This document shows positions 7,396-16,043 of a DNA stretch of 38,024 nucleotides, in pieces (within the stretch, counting starts at the first letter, position 1; each line of letters opens with the position of its first letter). This DNA is from Nitrospirota bacterium (lineage in GTDB: Bacteria; Nitrospirota; Thermodesulfovibrionia; Thermodesulfovibrionales; UBA6898), in assembly GCA_021811105.1 (NCBI GenBank), contig JAJZPM010000036.1:1-38024 (forward strand), in the 5' to 3' direction. The notes below the pieces were generated by a model, which searched no databases, was not told the origin of the DNA, and saw only the letters and a list, made by a program, of their open reading frames with translations. The translations under genes were made by a program, and so were the position numbers.

Positions 7396-8147
7396 GGCAT
7401 TCGCCTTAGCCCTGCGGACAGACGTGAAGCGGCATCAGGATCAGCCAGAAACAGCAGTCTACCCCGGCCAGGTGCCACGGCAGAAGCCGGAAGTGCGGTG
7501 TTTCTCTCTTCTGCCACCTCACGAAGCACCTCCGCCTTCTCTTTTCCAGTGACAAGAAACAGCACGTTCCTTGCGCTGTTGATTACCGGGAAAGTCAGTG
7601 TGATCCGGTTATGTCTTGCATTCCCCAAAACTGCCGAATCCACAAGGCGTCCTTTCTCCTGCAATGCCCTGCTCCCGGGGAAAAGTGACGCGGTATGGCC
7701 GTCGGTACCAAGACCGAGCAGGATAATGTCGAATACGGGGAGCTCGCCATCGCTGAGGCCGAAAAAAGAGGTCAGTATCTCTTCATACTTTTTTGCAGCC
7801 GACTCCGCATCAGGAAGCCCGGTCGGGACAGGGTGGACGTTGGATGCCGGAATATCGACCGCCTCCAGCAGTCTTTCCCTGATCATCCGGTAATTGCTGT
7901 CGGCATCGGTAGCCGGAACGAAACGCTCATCGACAAGGAAGACATGAGTTTTGTCCCACGGTCCGATATCGCGCCGCGCAGCGAGGCCGAGATAAAGCGG
8001 CACCGGCGTCCTTCCGCCCGAAAGGGCAACGGCGAAGAAACCTCTCTGCCTGATCGCCTCGCATGATGCTCGTTCCCATTCCCGGATGACGAATTCGGTC
8101 ATCTTTGTCGCATCATCGAAGACGATCACGGACCCCGGACCTCTCAT
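7392..8147 (-). CDS. pgl: 6-phosphogluconolactonase
   Basis: This 251-residue protein matches DevB/Pgl, which hydrolyses 6-phosphogluconolactone in the oxidative pentose phosphate pathway. Typical motifs are ALSGGRTPVPLYLGLA near residue 40, VFLVDERFVP near 70, SNYRMI just after it, and LLGLGTDGHTASLFPG near 145. The ATG has AGGAG 5-6 nt upstream. It overlaps the downstream rpe-like gene by 4 bp and follows rpiB by 6 bp. No glucose-6-phosphate dehydrogenase or 6-phosphogluconate dehydrogenase lies in the window, so they must be elsewhere or the pathway is partial. Confidence 0.9.
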   Translation of the reverse strand: MRGPGSVIVFDDATKMTEFVIREWERASCEAIRQRGFFAVALSGGRTPVPLYLGLAARRDIGPWDKTHVFLVDERFVPATDADSNYRMIRERLLEAVDIPASNVHPVPTGLPDAESAAKKYEEILTSFFGLSDGELPVFDIILLGLGTDGHTASLFPGSRALQEKGRLVDSAVLGNARHNRITLTFPVINSARNVLFLVTGKEKAEVLREVAEERNTALPASAVAPGRGRLLFLADPDAASRLSAGLRRMP

Positions 8148-8153
8148 AGCTCC

Positions 8154-8615
8154 TCAGGACTTCATGAATTCCTGTTCTATCTTTCTGACCTTCCCCAACC
8201 TGCGGACATGCCTTTCGGCGCCTGAGAAACGGGCGGCGAGAAACCTGGCGACAACTTCCTTGGCAAGTTCCTGGCCGATAATTCTCTCCCCCAGGCATAG
8301 CACGTTCATATCGTCGTCCTCCACTCCCTGATGGGCCGAAAAGGAATCGTGACAGACAGCCGCCCGTATGCCGGGAAACTTATTGGCGGCAATTGATGCC
8401 CCCACCCCGCTTCCGCAGATAAGGACCCCCCTGTCCGCCCTGCCGCTCCGTATGGCATCGGAAACCGCCCTAGCATAATCCGGATAATCCGACGGTTCAG
8501 CACTATGCGCGCCATAGTCGAGAACTTCGTATCCCTTGCCGGCCAGGTATCGGGCAATGATACCCTTGAGAATGAATCCTCCGTGGTCGGCACCTATCGC
8601 GACCTTCCCCTGCAT
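8154..8615 (-). CDS. rpiB: Ribose-5-phosphate isomerase B (LacAB/RpiB family)
   Basis: This 153-residue protein fits RpiB, which interconverts ribose-5-P and ribulose-5-P. It shows the GADHGGF phosphate-binding start, the YGAHSAEPSDYPDYA segment, and the catalytic Cys loop LICGSGVGASIAANK. The C-terminal region has CHDSFSAHQGVEDDDMNV and CLGERIIG. In place of the common REHND it has VEDDD, a variant that may affect sugar specificity, so a related aldose isomerase role is possible. ATG with AGGAAA upstream. It lies between transketolase (73 bp upstream) and pgl (6 bp downstream). Confidence 0.88.
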   Translation of the reverse strand: MQGKVAIGADHGGFILKGIIARYLAGKGYEVLDYGAHSAEPSDYPDYARAVSDAIRSGRADRGVLICGSGVGASIAANKFPGIRAAVCHDSFSAHQGVEDDDMNVLCLGERIIGQELAKEVVARFLAARFSGAERHVRRLGKVRKIEQEFMKS

Positions 8616-8688
8616 TATTTTCCTGAGGGTTCCCTCATGAGGCTGGGCAAACCCTTTGATGAATTTCCCGTCTTATGTCCGGTGGGGA

Positions 8689-10521
8689 TCACAGAAGTTC
8701 TCTCACTTTGTTAATGATGGCGCCTTTTGATATCTCTTCGTAATCGAGGAGCTCACCCGGCTTTCCGCTCTTCGGCATCTTCCGGACCGCAAGGGAATGG
8801 ACGGGCACGTCGATGTCCGCCATAAGGGTCCTGACGGTTTCGCCGATGCCTCCCTCCGCAAAGTGGTCTTCAACAGTGACGAACGCCTGGCTCACATTCG
8901 CGGCCTTTCTGAGCGTCTCCTTGTCTGCAGGCTTGACACTATAGATATCTATCACCCGGATGAATATCCCCTCTTTTTTCAGTTCTTCATATGCGGCGAT
9001 CGCCTCGTGAAGCGTGATACCGGCAGCGATGACCGTGACCACGTCCTTATCGCTTTGTCTCAGCACCTTGCTCCCGCCTATGGGGAACTCCTCGTTTGCC
9101 TTATAAAGAATGGGCGTCTCCTGCCTCGTCGTCCTGATATAGACTATCCCCTTGCGCTTGGCGGCCTCTTCCACGATTTTTTCGGTCGAGATGGCATCCG
9201 AAGGATAGAGCACCACGCTGTTCAGGAGCGTCCTGAACAGCGCAATGTCCTCGAGCCCCATCTGCGACGGTCCGTCTTCACCGATGGAGACCCCCGCGTG
9301 CGATCCCGCAAACTTGATATTCGCCTCAGAATACTGACTCATCCGTATCTGGTCGAAGGCCCGGGTCAGAAAGGCCGCGAAGGTCGATACAAACGGCTGT
9401 TTCCCCCTGCAGGAGAGCCCCAGCGCAGCCCCGGCCATGTTCTGTTCCGCTATGTACATCTCAAAGAATCTCTCAGGGTATTTCTCCTTGAACACGTCCG
9501 AATGTGTCGAATTGCTCACCTCCGCGTCCAGCACGACCATATCGGGGAATTTCGGGTGGAGACGCGCAAGGGCGTTGCCGTACGCCTTTCGCGTGGCAAC
9601 CGGCTTGTCGGTCAGGTAGAGGAGCTTCTGCGGCAGCTGCGACTGCTGCTTCTGCACCCTCAGATTATCGGGACTCCTGATCTCGCCCCGCACAGATCTG
9701 TCCACCTCCCCCAATTCCGCAAGCGCCTGACCCAGTTGCTCCCTGCTGAGGGGCTTGCCGTGCCAGCCGTTTTTGTCTTCGATAAACGAAACACCTTTGC
9801 CCTTCACCGTCTTTGCGAGGACCATCACCGGACGGCCTTCCACCTTAAGGGACCTGTTAAAAGCCTCCAGGACCGCATCGATATCATGGCCGTCAACGGT
9901 TATCGTTTCCCAGCCGAAGGCTGATACGCGTTTAGCATATGCGCCAAGGTCATGTCCGTACATCGTCTCTCCGCGCTGGCCGAGCCGGTTCACGTCAACG
10001 ATCCCGACAAGATTGTCGAGTTTGTAATGGGCGGCAAGCTGGAGCGCCTCAAACTGCGAACCTTCCGCCATCTCGCTGTCGCCCAGGAGCACGTATGTCC
10101 GGTAGGGCATTTTGTCGATGTACCTGGCATTCAGGGCCATTCCAAGACCGATCGGCAGACCCTGTCCCAGCGAACCAGTAGCGGCTTCCGCGTACCGAAA
10201 AGCCGGGGTGGGATGACCTTCCAGGGGGCTCCCAAATTTTCTCAGGGTCATCAGTTCCTCTTCGGAGACCTTTCCTGCAGCGGCCCAGAGGGAATATAAA
10301 AGCGGCGAGGCATGGCCCTTCGAAAAAATGAGGCGGTCGTTATTGGGATGCCCGGGCTGGTCGGGATCAAACCGGAAAGCACCTCCGAAAAGGAGACAGG
10401 TCATCAAGTCCGTAGCAGACAGTGACGAAGTGGGATGGCCCGAACCCGCCTCTGTGGTTGAAACGAGAATATAATAACGGATCAACTTTGCAAGCTTTCT
10501 CAACTTTTCATTGTCGGCCAT
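8689..10521 (-). CDS. tkt: Transketolase
   Basis: This 610-residue enzyme transfers two-carbon units between sugar phosphates using thiamine diphosphate and Mg2+. The N-terminal TPP domain has SGHPTSSLS, FSKGHASPLLY and the metal motif GDSEMAEGSQFEAL (Ser replaces the usual second Gly of GDG). The pyrimidine-binding domain begins with RKAYGNAL near residue 310 and contains EQNMAGAALGLS and FVSTFAAFLTRA. The C-terminal domain closes with VRKMPKSGKPGELL. It is about 50 residues shorter than E. coli TktA and matches the compact bacterial/archaeal type. ATG preceded by GAGGAGG. It is the first gene of a four-gene sugar-phosphate operon ending at 6715. Confidence 0.94.
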   Translation of the reverse strand: MADNEKLRKLAKLIRYYILVSTTEAGSGHPTSSLSATDLMTCLLFGGAFRFDPDQPGHPNNDRLIFSKGHASPLLYSLWAAAGKVSEEELMTLRKFGSPLEGHPTPAFRYAEAATGSLGQGLPIGLGMALNARYIDKMPYRTYVLLGDSEMAEGSQFEALQLAAHYKLDNLVGIVDVNRLGQRGETMYGHDLGAYAKRVSAFGWETITVDGHDIDAVLEAFNRSLKVEGRPVMVLAKTVKGKGVSFIEDKNGWHGKPLSREQLGQALAELGEVDRSVRGEIRSPDNLRVQKQQSQLPQKLLYLTDKPVATRKAYGNALARLHPKFPDMVVLDAEVSNSTHSDVFKEKYPERFFEMYIAEQNMAGAALGLSCRGKQPFVSTFAAFLTRAFDQIRMSQYSEANIKFAGSHAGVSIGEDGPSQMGLEDIALFRTLLNSVVLYPSDAISTEKIVEEAAKRKGIVYIRTTRQETPILYKANEEFPIGGSKVLRQSDKDVVTVIAAGITLHEAIAAYEELKKEGIFIRVIDIYSVKPADKETLRKAANVSQAFVTVEDHFAEGGIGETVRTLMADIDVPVHSLAVRKMPKSGKPGELLDYEEISKGAIINKVRELL

Positions 10522-10709
10522 GTCTCCTCCTCACAGGGACGCCTCTGTCTTCCACCGCGCGGCTTGGCGCGATAGTCCTATTTTATCAGTCTTTCTTCTC
10601 ATGTCAACAATGCTGGAAGAAAAGCGTTGCCTCACAGTTTCTGGTGTTGAAACGTCTCGGGCCAGCCTCATTGCCCTGCGGCGCAGTTCGCCAACACCTT
10701 GCCTTCCAA
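10522..10709. other. Intergenic, no gene seen
   Basis: This divergent region separates transketolase from the membrane protein at 10825. Open frames across it show no ribosome-binding site or family likeness. It should hold the transketolase operon promoter, which I could not identify confidently. Confidence 0.4.
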
Positions 10710-10736
10710 TTGACCGATAGGATGATATATCATAAT
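10710..10736 (+). promoter_or_regulatory. Possible weak promoter for the membrane protein gene
   Basis: TTGACC (10710-10715) and CATAAT (10731-10736) each match consensus at five of six bases, but the 15-bp spacer is short. It would give a leader of about 80 nt. Confidence 0.3.
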
Positions 10737-10824
10737 AGAAAGGAGAAGTCGGCGGGAAATCTCCTGCATTCCCTGCCGGGCTGATTACGGGGGAACCTAT
10801 AGGGCATGTTTTTTTATTGTGCTT

Positions 10825-11373
10825 ATGGAAGTCGATCTTCAAAAAACAAAAGCGGGCTTGGTCATTAAGACCGATCATAATACAATCCGGTGCCCTACGC
10901 TTGAAATTTCGGGGACCGCAATCAGAGAGCTTGACGGAGATAAAACGGTGTTTACGGTGCCGAGAGAGCAGATCCGTCATATCTCACTCTTTTACGATAC
11001 AGGCGTCAAGAACCCCTTCTGCCATTACTTCCTCGGGTTTGTCCTGTTTCTTATCGGACTGATCGGTCTGATCGCGGTCCTGCTTGCAAGCGTAGGAGGA
11101 CACCCGCTTATCCAGCCGGAAACCGGCGTTTCGGAACTCACGCCGCTCCTCCTTGGACTCTGGACTATCATCGGAATAGGCCTTTGGCTATTAATGAGTA
11201 TATTCCGGGCGCGCTATCAGCTGTTAATCGATACCGCGAACGGAGTCAGGAAAGTCCCGTTCCCAAAGTCGATGGACCTGCAACAGATCCGCCAGTTCAT
11301 CAGACGGGCACATATGTTTTTTGGCTACGAGATAGACGTATCCGTGCTCGACAAAATAGGGCCTTCTGCCTGA
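10825..11373 (+). CDS. Two-helix membrane protein, unknown function
   Basis: This 182-residue protein has an N-terminal beta-rich soluble part (residues 1-55), two membrane helices (about 65-90, FLGFVLFLIGLIGLIAVLLA; and 107-128, LLLGLWTIIGIGLWLLMSI), and a C-terminal soluble part (QLLIDTANGVRKVPF then a helix of QIRQFIRRA). The arrangement recalls PH-like-domain membrane proteins, with a strand pair before and after the helices, but the match is only structural intuition. ATG at 10825 is preferred; GTG at 10819 is an alternative, and neither has a good Shine-Dalgarno. It converges with the large gene at 11434. Confidence 0.6.
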   Translation: MEVDLQKTKAGLVIKTDHNTIRCPTLEISGTAIRELDGDKTVFTVPREQIRHISLFYDTGVKNPFCHYFLGFVLFLIGLIGLIAVLLASVGGHPLIQPETGVSELTPLLLGLWTIIGIGLWLLMSIFRARYQLLIDTANGVRKVPFPKSMDLQQIRQFIRRAHMFFGYEIDVSVLDKIGPSA

Positions 11374-11433
11374 TCCGGCATTCTCTCCCGGTGCCCCCGC
11401 GCATCCGGGCCAAGTTCCCCTTCCCGAAGACTT

Positions 11434-13992
11434 TCAGAACGTATACCGTTCTTCCAGAAAATTGCGGGCAAAGCGCTCGACAGAGGAGTCGTCATTGAGA
11501 ACTGCGTCGAGCTGTCTCGTATACCCGATAAGCCTGCCCAGATGGTCAAGGACCTTCTCGAGCTCCCCCTTGCTTATGTTGGCAAGCCTGCCGATTACAA
11601 GATCACCCTTCGCAACGATATTGAAACCGTATTCCCTGAGGATAGCCGCGATCAGTTCCACTCTTCTGGACCGTTTGACGATATCTGTCGCCCCGCCGAC
11701 GAACCGAAAATAGACGTGGTTGTTTCTTGCGTTCTCGCTGCAGTAGCAGTCGAGCATATTGAAATGGTACCCGAACCTTATGCTGAGGTTCACGTATTCC
11801 CCTGAGGCGACTGCAACGTTGTACCCTGCATAATCCCTTCCGTCGGTTGTGATGTCCGGCATCCTCATCATGCTCGAAATAAAATCGTTCACCCCGAGTG
11901 AGACGGCATCCGCATGCCACACCCCTGGATGCATCATTCCCTTCACGATCGCCCTGAGAGGCACGGACACGATCTGTTCCAAGGTCGCGCTTCGGGGCGC
12001 CCCGCCGGCCGCAAGACCGCCCCCGATGTCAACGATCATAATTCCGGTCGGAATCGGCAGGTCCAGTTTTATCGCCATGTGATGCTTCACCATGTCATTA
12101 CCATATCGCGCCCGCTCCACGAGTTCTCCGACGGATTTCTCATGTATGAATCTGAGGATATCATGCATCGTTTTGCATCCCTCGGGCGTGAACGCGTCAA
12201 TCAGCGGATCGACAAGGTTGAGGACCGAAATATACCGCAGGACATACCTCCGTTTCCTGAACTCGAACAGCTCTTCCATCTTCAGTGAATTTCTGTCATC
12301 GTATTCCAGCAATTCACGGACAACCCCGTCATAGACAACCGCTCCGTCATCACCGGCCTTTAGCGTGATCTCCTGCCCATGCTGCAAAAGTCGCGTGGCA
12401 GCTCCCGTATTGACGAGGGTCGGGACCCTGAACTCCCTGCAGAGGGACGCCATATGGCTCGTCGGCGTGCCGGTATCGGTGATGATGGCGGACACGTACG
12501 GCATAACGCGGACGAAGTTCGATGAGTCGAACTTTGCAACGAGCACCGAACCCTTCGGGAACCTGTCGAGTTCTCCCGGGTGTCTCACCACAAATACCCT
12601 GCCAGCGCCTACCCCTTTCTGGACAACGACACCCATATTCTCCATCAGTACGCCGTGAGGCGCCGCGTACTCTTCCCGACGGCCCGATCCCTCTCGGACT
12701 ACCTCTGGAATTCTAAGCGGCCGGGACTGAAGGATGAATGCCTTTCCGCTCTTGTCTATCGCCCATTCGATATCCTGCGGCCGCCTGAAATGCTTTTCTA
12801 TCTGGACCGCCTGGGCGGCAAGCGCCTTTACCTCCTCTTCCGCGAGCGTGCCGGCTTCGACCATCTCTTCCGCAGGTCTCACCTTGACGGTCCCGCCTTC
12901 TTCACGCATGATGACCATGGAATCTTTTCTCCCGTATTTGGTCCCGACCACCAGGGGCTCGACCTCCTTTTTCACCATGTACATATCGGCATCCGTCTGC
13001 CCCTCCACCACGGAAGTCCCAAGTCCCCAGGTCGAATTGATCACTAGGATGTCCCGGTCTCCATTAGGCGCGACGGAATAGATCACCCCGCTCTTTGCCG
13101 CATCCACCATCACCAGGCAGCCGACCGCCATCTTGATGTCACCGACCCGGTATCCATGCATCTTCTGATAGGCAACGGAATTTTCCGAAAAAAGACTGGC
13201 CAGCACTTTCTTGTATGCTTCGCCGACGGCCTTGCTCCTCGCCTGTACGTTTAGGACCGTTTCGAACTGTCCTGCAAAGGAGAAATCCCCGTCTTCCTCC
13301 TCAGCGCTGCTCCTTACTGCAAGAAAACAGTCTCGTCCGAACGTCTCCCTTATCCTCTCCACAGCACCCTGCAGCGCGACCGCAAGGTCCGGAGGGATCT
13401 CGCCTCTGATGATTTCACTGCGCAAACGTTCGAGCGACCGCGGGTCGGGATTTTCCCGTATCGCCTCGATCTTCTCCGGAAGTCCGTTATGGGCCATGAA
13501 AGCGTCGAAGGCATGGGTCGTTACTGCGAAGGCGTCGGGAATATTGAGCTTCAGATAATTCTTCATCTCGGCAAGGGCGGCGTTTTTCCCCCCGACCTCA
13601 CGGAACATATTCCAGGTGATGTCTTTATAGTCAAGCACCATCTCTCCACGGGAAGGGGTCACGTCGTATATCAGGGTCTTGATGTGGTCGTCGATGCGGC
13701 TGAATACCTCGTGAAGCTGCGGGTATCGGTTCATCGTCAGGACATCGAAGTTCTGAATCGAGCCGTAGACCGCACCGGCGAGGTCCGAATACGCGCTTTT
13801 GATGTAATTGATGTCGAAGAGGTAATCGCCGCCCAGTTTGTCTCCCAGTTCGGCGATGATCTCCAGGGCGCGGTTGTTGTTCTCAAGAACTTCCTTGAAG
13901 TTCTTGAATACCGTCCTGAACGGCGGGGCTTCCTGCCCGGAGCCCTTCGCCAGCCCCAAAAGGGACCTTATCCGGCCGAGCATCTTCTCCAC
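11434..13992 (-). CDS. PEP/pyruvate-binding and phosphohistidine-swivel protein with an unrecognised C-terminal domain
   Basis: This 852-residue protein has an N-terminal helical region (1-120), an ATP-grasp PEP synthase-type domain (about 130-430, with GGKNAALAEM, LAVRSSAEEEDGDFSFAGQF and DIEWAIDKSGKAFILQSRP), and a swivelling phosphohistidine domain (about 445-560, TDTGTPTSHMASLCREFRVP; active His 513). In PEP synthase a TIM-barrel PEP/pyruvate domain would follow. Here residues 570-852 look different (IDIGGGLAAGG-like turn, SGEYVNLSIRFGYHFNMLD, NNHVYFRFVGGATD) and I do not recognise them. It could be an ATP-driven phosphotransferase acting on another acceptor. GTG at 13990-13992 follows AAGG; ATG at 13983 is possible. 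It lies 4 bp after a response regulator gene. Confidence 0.82.
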   Translation of the reverse strand: MEKMLGRIRSLLGLAKGSGQEAPPFRTVFKNFKEVLENNNRALEIIAELGDKLGGDYLFDINYIKSAYSDLAGAVYGSIQNFDVLTMNRYPQLHEVFSRIDDHIKTLIYDVTPSRGEMVLDYKDITWNMFREVGGKNAALAEMKNYLKLNIPDAFAVTTHAFDAFMAHNGLPEKIEAIRENPDPRSLERLRSEIIRGEIPPDLAVALQGAVERIRETFGRDCFLAVRSSAEEEDGDFSFAGQFETVLNVQARSKAVGEAYKKVLASLFSENSVAYQKMHGYRVGDIKMAVGCLVMVDAAKSGVIYSVAPNGDRDILVINSTWGLGTSVVEGQTDADMYMVKKEVEPLVVGTKYGRKDSMVIMREEGGTVKVRPAEEMVEAGTLAEEEVKALAAQAVQIEKHFRRPQDIEWAIDKSGKAFILQSRPLRIPEVVREGSGRREEYAAPHGVLMENMGVVVQKGVGAGRVFVVRHPGELDRFPKGSVLVAKFDSSNFVRVMPYVSAIITDTGTPTSHMASLCREFRVPTLVNTGAATRLLQHGQEITLKAGDDGAVVYDGVVRELLEYDDRNSLKMEELFEFRKRRYVLRYISVLNLVDPLIDAFTPEGCKTMHDILRFIHEKSVGELVERARYGNDMVKHHMAIKLDLPIPTGIMIVDIGGGLAAGGAPRSATLEQIVSVPLRAIVKGMMHPGVWHADAVSLGVNDFISSMMRMPDITTDGRDYAGYNVAVASGEYVNLSIRFGYHFNMLDCYCSENARNNHVYFRFVGGATDIVKRSRRVELIAAILREYGFNIVAKGDLVIGRLANISKGELEKVLDHLGRLIGYTRQLDAVLNDDSSVERFARNFLEERYTF

Positions 13993-13996
13993 ACTT

Positions 13997-14362
13997 CTAC
14001 CTTTCGAGTGCCCGCTGGATCGACGCCTTCAGTTCCTTGATCTTGACCGGCTTCGGGAAAAAGTCGTGCACATCGCCCCTCAGCGCCTCGATTGCCGCGT
14101 CCAGGTTTGCAAACGCCGTTATCATGATTACCTTGGTCTCAGGATAGAGCCTCTTCACCGTCCTCAGCACCTCCATCCCGTCGATGCCCTTCATCTTCAG
14201 GTCGGTCACCACTACGTCGAATTGCTCTTTCTTGAGCCGTTCCAGCGCCGGCTCGCCGTTGAGAAATGTCTCGACGTAAAAACCGTCCTGCTCAAGGGCG
14301 AGCTTCGCCATATCCCCGACGATCTTTTCATCGTCGATTACCATAATCTTTTGACCCTGCAT
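13997..14362 (-). CDS. Single-domain response regulator (CheY-like receiver)
   Basis: This 121-residue protein is a stand-alone receiver domain. The acidic pair is in MVIDDE, the phosphoacceptor is D54 in VVTDLKMKG, followed by the conserved Thr (IMITAF) and Lys (FPKPVK). No output domain is present, so it must act by protein contact or as a phosphorelay intermediate. The ATG at 14360-14362 has AGGAG 8 nt upstream; a GTG one codon earlier is possible. It lies between a histidine kinase gene (66 bp upstream) and the PEP-utilizing-type gene (4 bp downstream). This suggests that the kinase phosphorylates it and that its target may be the neighbouring large enzyme; that is inference. Confidence 0.92.
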   Translation of the reverse strand: MQGQKIMVIDDEKIVGDMAKLALEQDGFYVETFLNGEPALERLKKEQFDVVVTDLKMKGIDGMEVLRTVKRLYPETKVIMITAFANLDAAIEALRGDVHDFFPKPVKIKELKASIQRALER

Positions 14363-14428
14363 CACCTCATCTCCTTTCGCTTTCCGTACTGAACCCGCAT
14401 TATTCGTGAACGCCGCCCGCTTCTCACC

Positions 14429-15847
14429 TCACTCGTCTGCGATGAACCCGGTACTTTTATTATAGACCGGAAGTTCGATAGTAAAAGTGGTCCCGGCGCC
14501 CACCGTGCTGTCCACCCTGATATTTCCCTTATGGTTCTTAATAATGCCGTAGCTGACCGAAAGACCGAGGCCGGTCCCGCCCACACCCTTTGTACTGAAA
14601 AATGGGTCGAAGATATGCGACAGGAATTCGGGGGCGATCCCCTTTCCGGTATCGATGACGTCTACTTTCACCGTCTGGCCCTCCTCGCCGGCCCTTGTCG
14701 CGAGCTTCAGCACCCCGCCGTGCTCCATCGCATGGACCGCATTGACGATAAGATTTACAAGCACCTGTTGTATCTGATGATCATCGATGTAGACGCGGGG
14801 AAGCCCCTGTCCCAGTTCCGTGCTGACCTCTACATTCGATATATCGAGTGTGTTCTGCATAAGCTCAAGTGATTTTCTGACCGTCTCGTTAATGTCCTTC
14901 TCCTCGAGCTTCGCCTCTTTAGGTTTCGAGAAATCCAGGAGGTTTCTCACGATCTCCTCTATCCTCTCCGCCTCCCCCTCGATCTTCTTCATAAGCTCGA
15001 TCCGGTTCGCTTCGCTCAGCACATCGTAAAACTCCTGATAGTTCTGGGCTATCATAGAGATGTTATTGAGCGGATTGGTAAGCTCGTGGGCAACGCCGGC
15101 AGTGAGGATGCCGAGCGACGCCAGTTTTTTGGACTGGATCAGCTCCTCTTCCCGGTTTCTCAGTTCCTCGGACATGGAATTGATCGCCGCGATCACGGTG
15201 CCGAACTCGTCTGCGGGCATATTCCCTTCGATCTTGTGAAAGTTTCCCTGCGATATCGATTTCGCCAGCCGCTGGATCTCCCTCAGCGAACGGAGTATCC
15301 GCTGGGAGATAAAGTGACTCACGATGACGGCAGACGCCAGGATTGCCCAGAATGAGTAAAAAAGTACGTTCTTCGACCGGGAAATGATGTGATTGACCCC
15401 TTTTCGCTCGAGGCTGGTGATCGTGTTCGAGAATTCCCGCAGGCCCCTTCCCTTTGCCCTGAGCTTCGCGTCTATTCTCACGTCGTGGCTGATGTTCGTC
15501 TTGACCTCATCGATCGCCTCCGAATACTCGCTGAGGTGTGCTTTGAGAAGGTCGAGGTTTTGCTGCCCGATTGCGCGGCTTATGTCGTTGCTCACCGGCG
15601 CAATCGATTTTTCGGTCGAATCTATCTTTTCCTTTATATCGAGAAGCGCGGACTCGTCATGATAGAGGAAGTAGTTCTTCTCGGAGAGTCTCATCTCAAG
15701 GAAAGACGCATTCAGGTCATCAGCGATCTCGACGAAACGCAGCTTCGTCAGCATGAGATTAAGGTTCTGCATCGCGAAGAAGCCGATCAGCAGAATCAGG
15801 CCGATATTGAACACATTCGAGAGGATAATCTTATTTTCTATCTTCAT
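14429..15847 (-). CDS. Membrane sensor histidine kinase
   Basis: This 472-residue kinase has two membrane helices (about 8-28 and 160-182) enclosing a helical periplasmic sensor with the motif MRLSEKNYFLYHDESAL. A HAMP domain (about 183-235) and a short coiled coil ending NREEELIQSKKLASLG follow. The dimerisation domain carries the phosphorylated H254 in GVAHELTNPLNNI. The ATPase domain has the N box (QVLVNLIVNAVHAM), G1 (DVIDTGKGI), F box (FDPFFSTK) and G2 (GTGLGLSVSYGI). It heads an operon with the single-domain receiver and the large PEP-utilizing-type gene. Its sensor and HAMP resemble those of the kinase at 26463, so the two are probably paralogues. Confidence 0.93.
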   Translation of the reverse strand: MKIENKIILSNVFNIGLILLIGFFAMQNLNLMLTKLRFVEIADDLNASFLEMRLSEKNYFLYHDESALLDIKEKIDSTEKSIAPVSNDISRAIGQQNLDLLKAHLSEYSEAIDEVKTNISHDVRIDAKLRAKGRGLREFSNTITSLERKGVNHIISRSKNVLFYSFWAILASAVIVSHFISQRILRSLREIQRLAKSISQGNFHKIEGNMPADEFGTVIAAINSMSEELRNREEELIQSKKLASLGILTAGVAHELTNPLNNISMIAQNYQEFYDVLSEANRIELMKKIEGEAERIEEIVRNLLDFSKPKEAKLEEKDINETVRKSLELMQNTLDISNVEVSTELGQGLPRVYIDDHQIQQVLVNLIVNAVHAMEHGGVLKLATRAGEEGQTVKVDVIDTGKGIAPEFLSHIFDPFFSTKGVGGTGLGLSVSYGIIKNHKGNIRVDSTVGAGTTFTIELPVYNKSTGFIADE

Positions 15848-15961
15848 TTATATGCCATTATTATACCCCACCGGACATGCGTCTTTGTGGGAGAATTTCT
15901 CGCTGCGGCGAATCACTGCGGTCCTCAAATAACGGAAGCTACCCCGATGCTGCCAGGGAAG

Positions 15962-15996
15962 AAAATGCAAAGGGCCGGCACCTGAAATGCCGGCCC
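15962..15996 (-). terminator. Intrinsic terminator of the MFS gene
   Basis: A perfect 9-bp stem (972-980 with 988-996 of the 15 kb block; GGGCCGGCA and TGCCGGCCC) closes a 7-nt loop. Read on the minus strand it is followed by TTTGCATTTT. It lies 47 bp after the stop codon at 16044. Confidence 0.85.
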
Positions 15997-16043
15997 GTCG
16001 TCTTACAGAAGGAAAGCTCTTTGTTGCAGCCGCAAGAAGTTTA

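Noticed and set aside
6718-7893. 391-codon plus-strand frame
   Set aside because: It is antisense to the rpe-like and pgl genes, which have clear motifs and start sites.
8797-9924. 375-codon plus-strand frame
   Set aside because: It mirrors the transketolase gene on the opposite strand and shows no family features.
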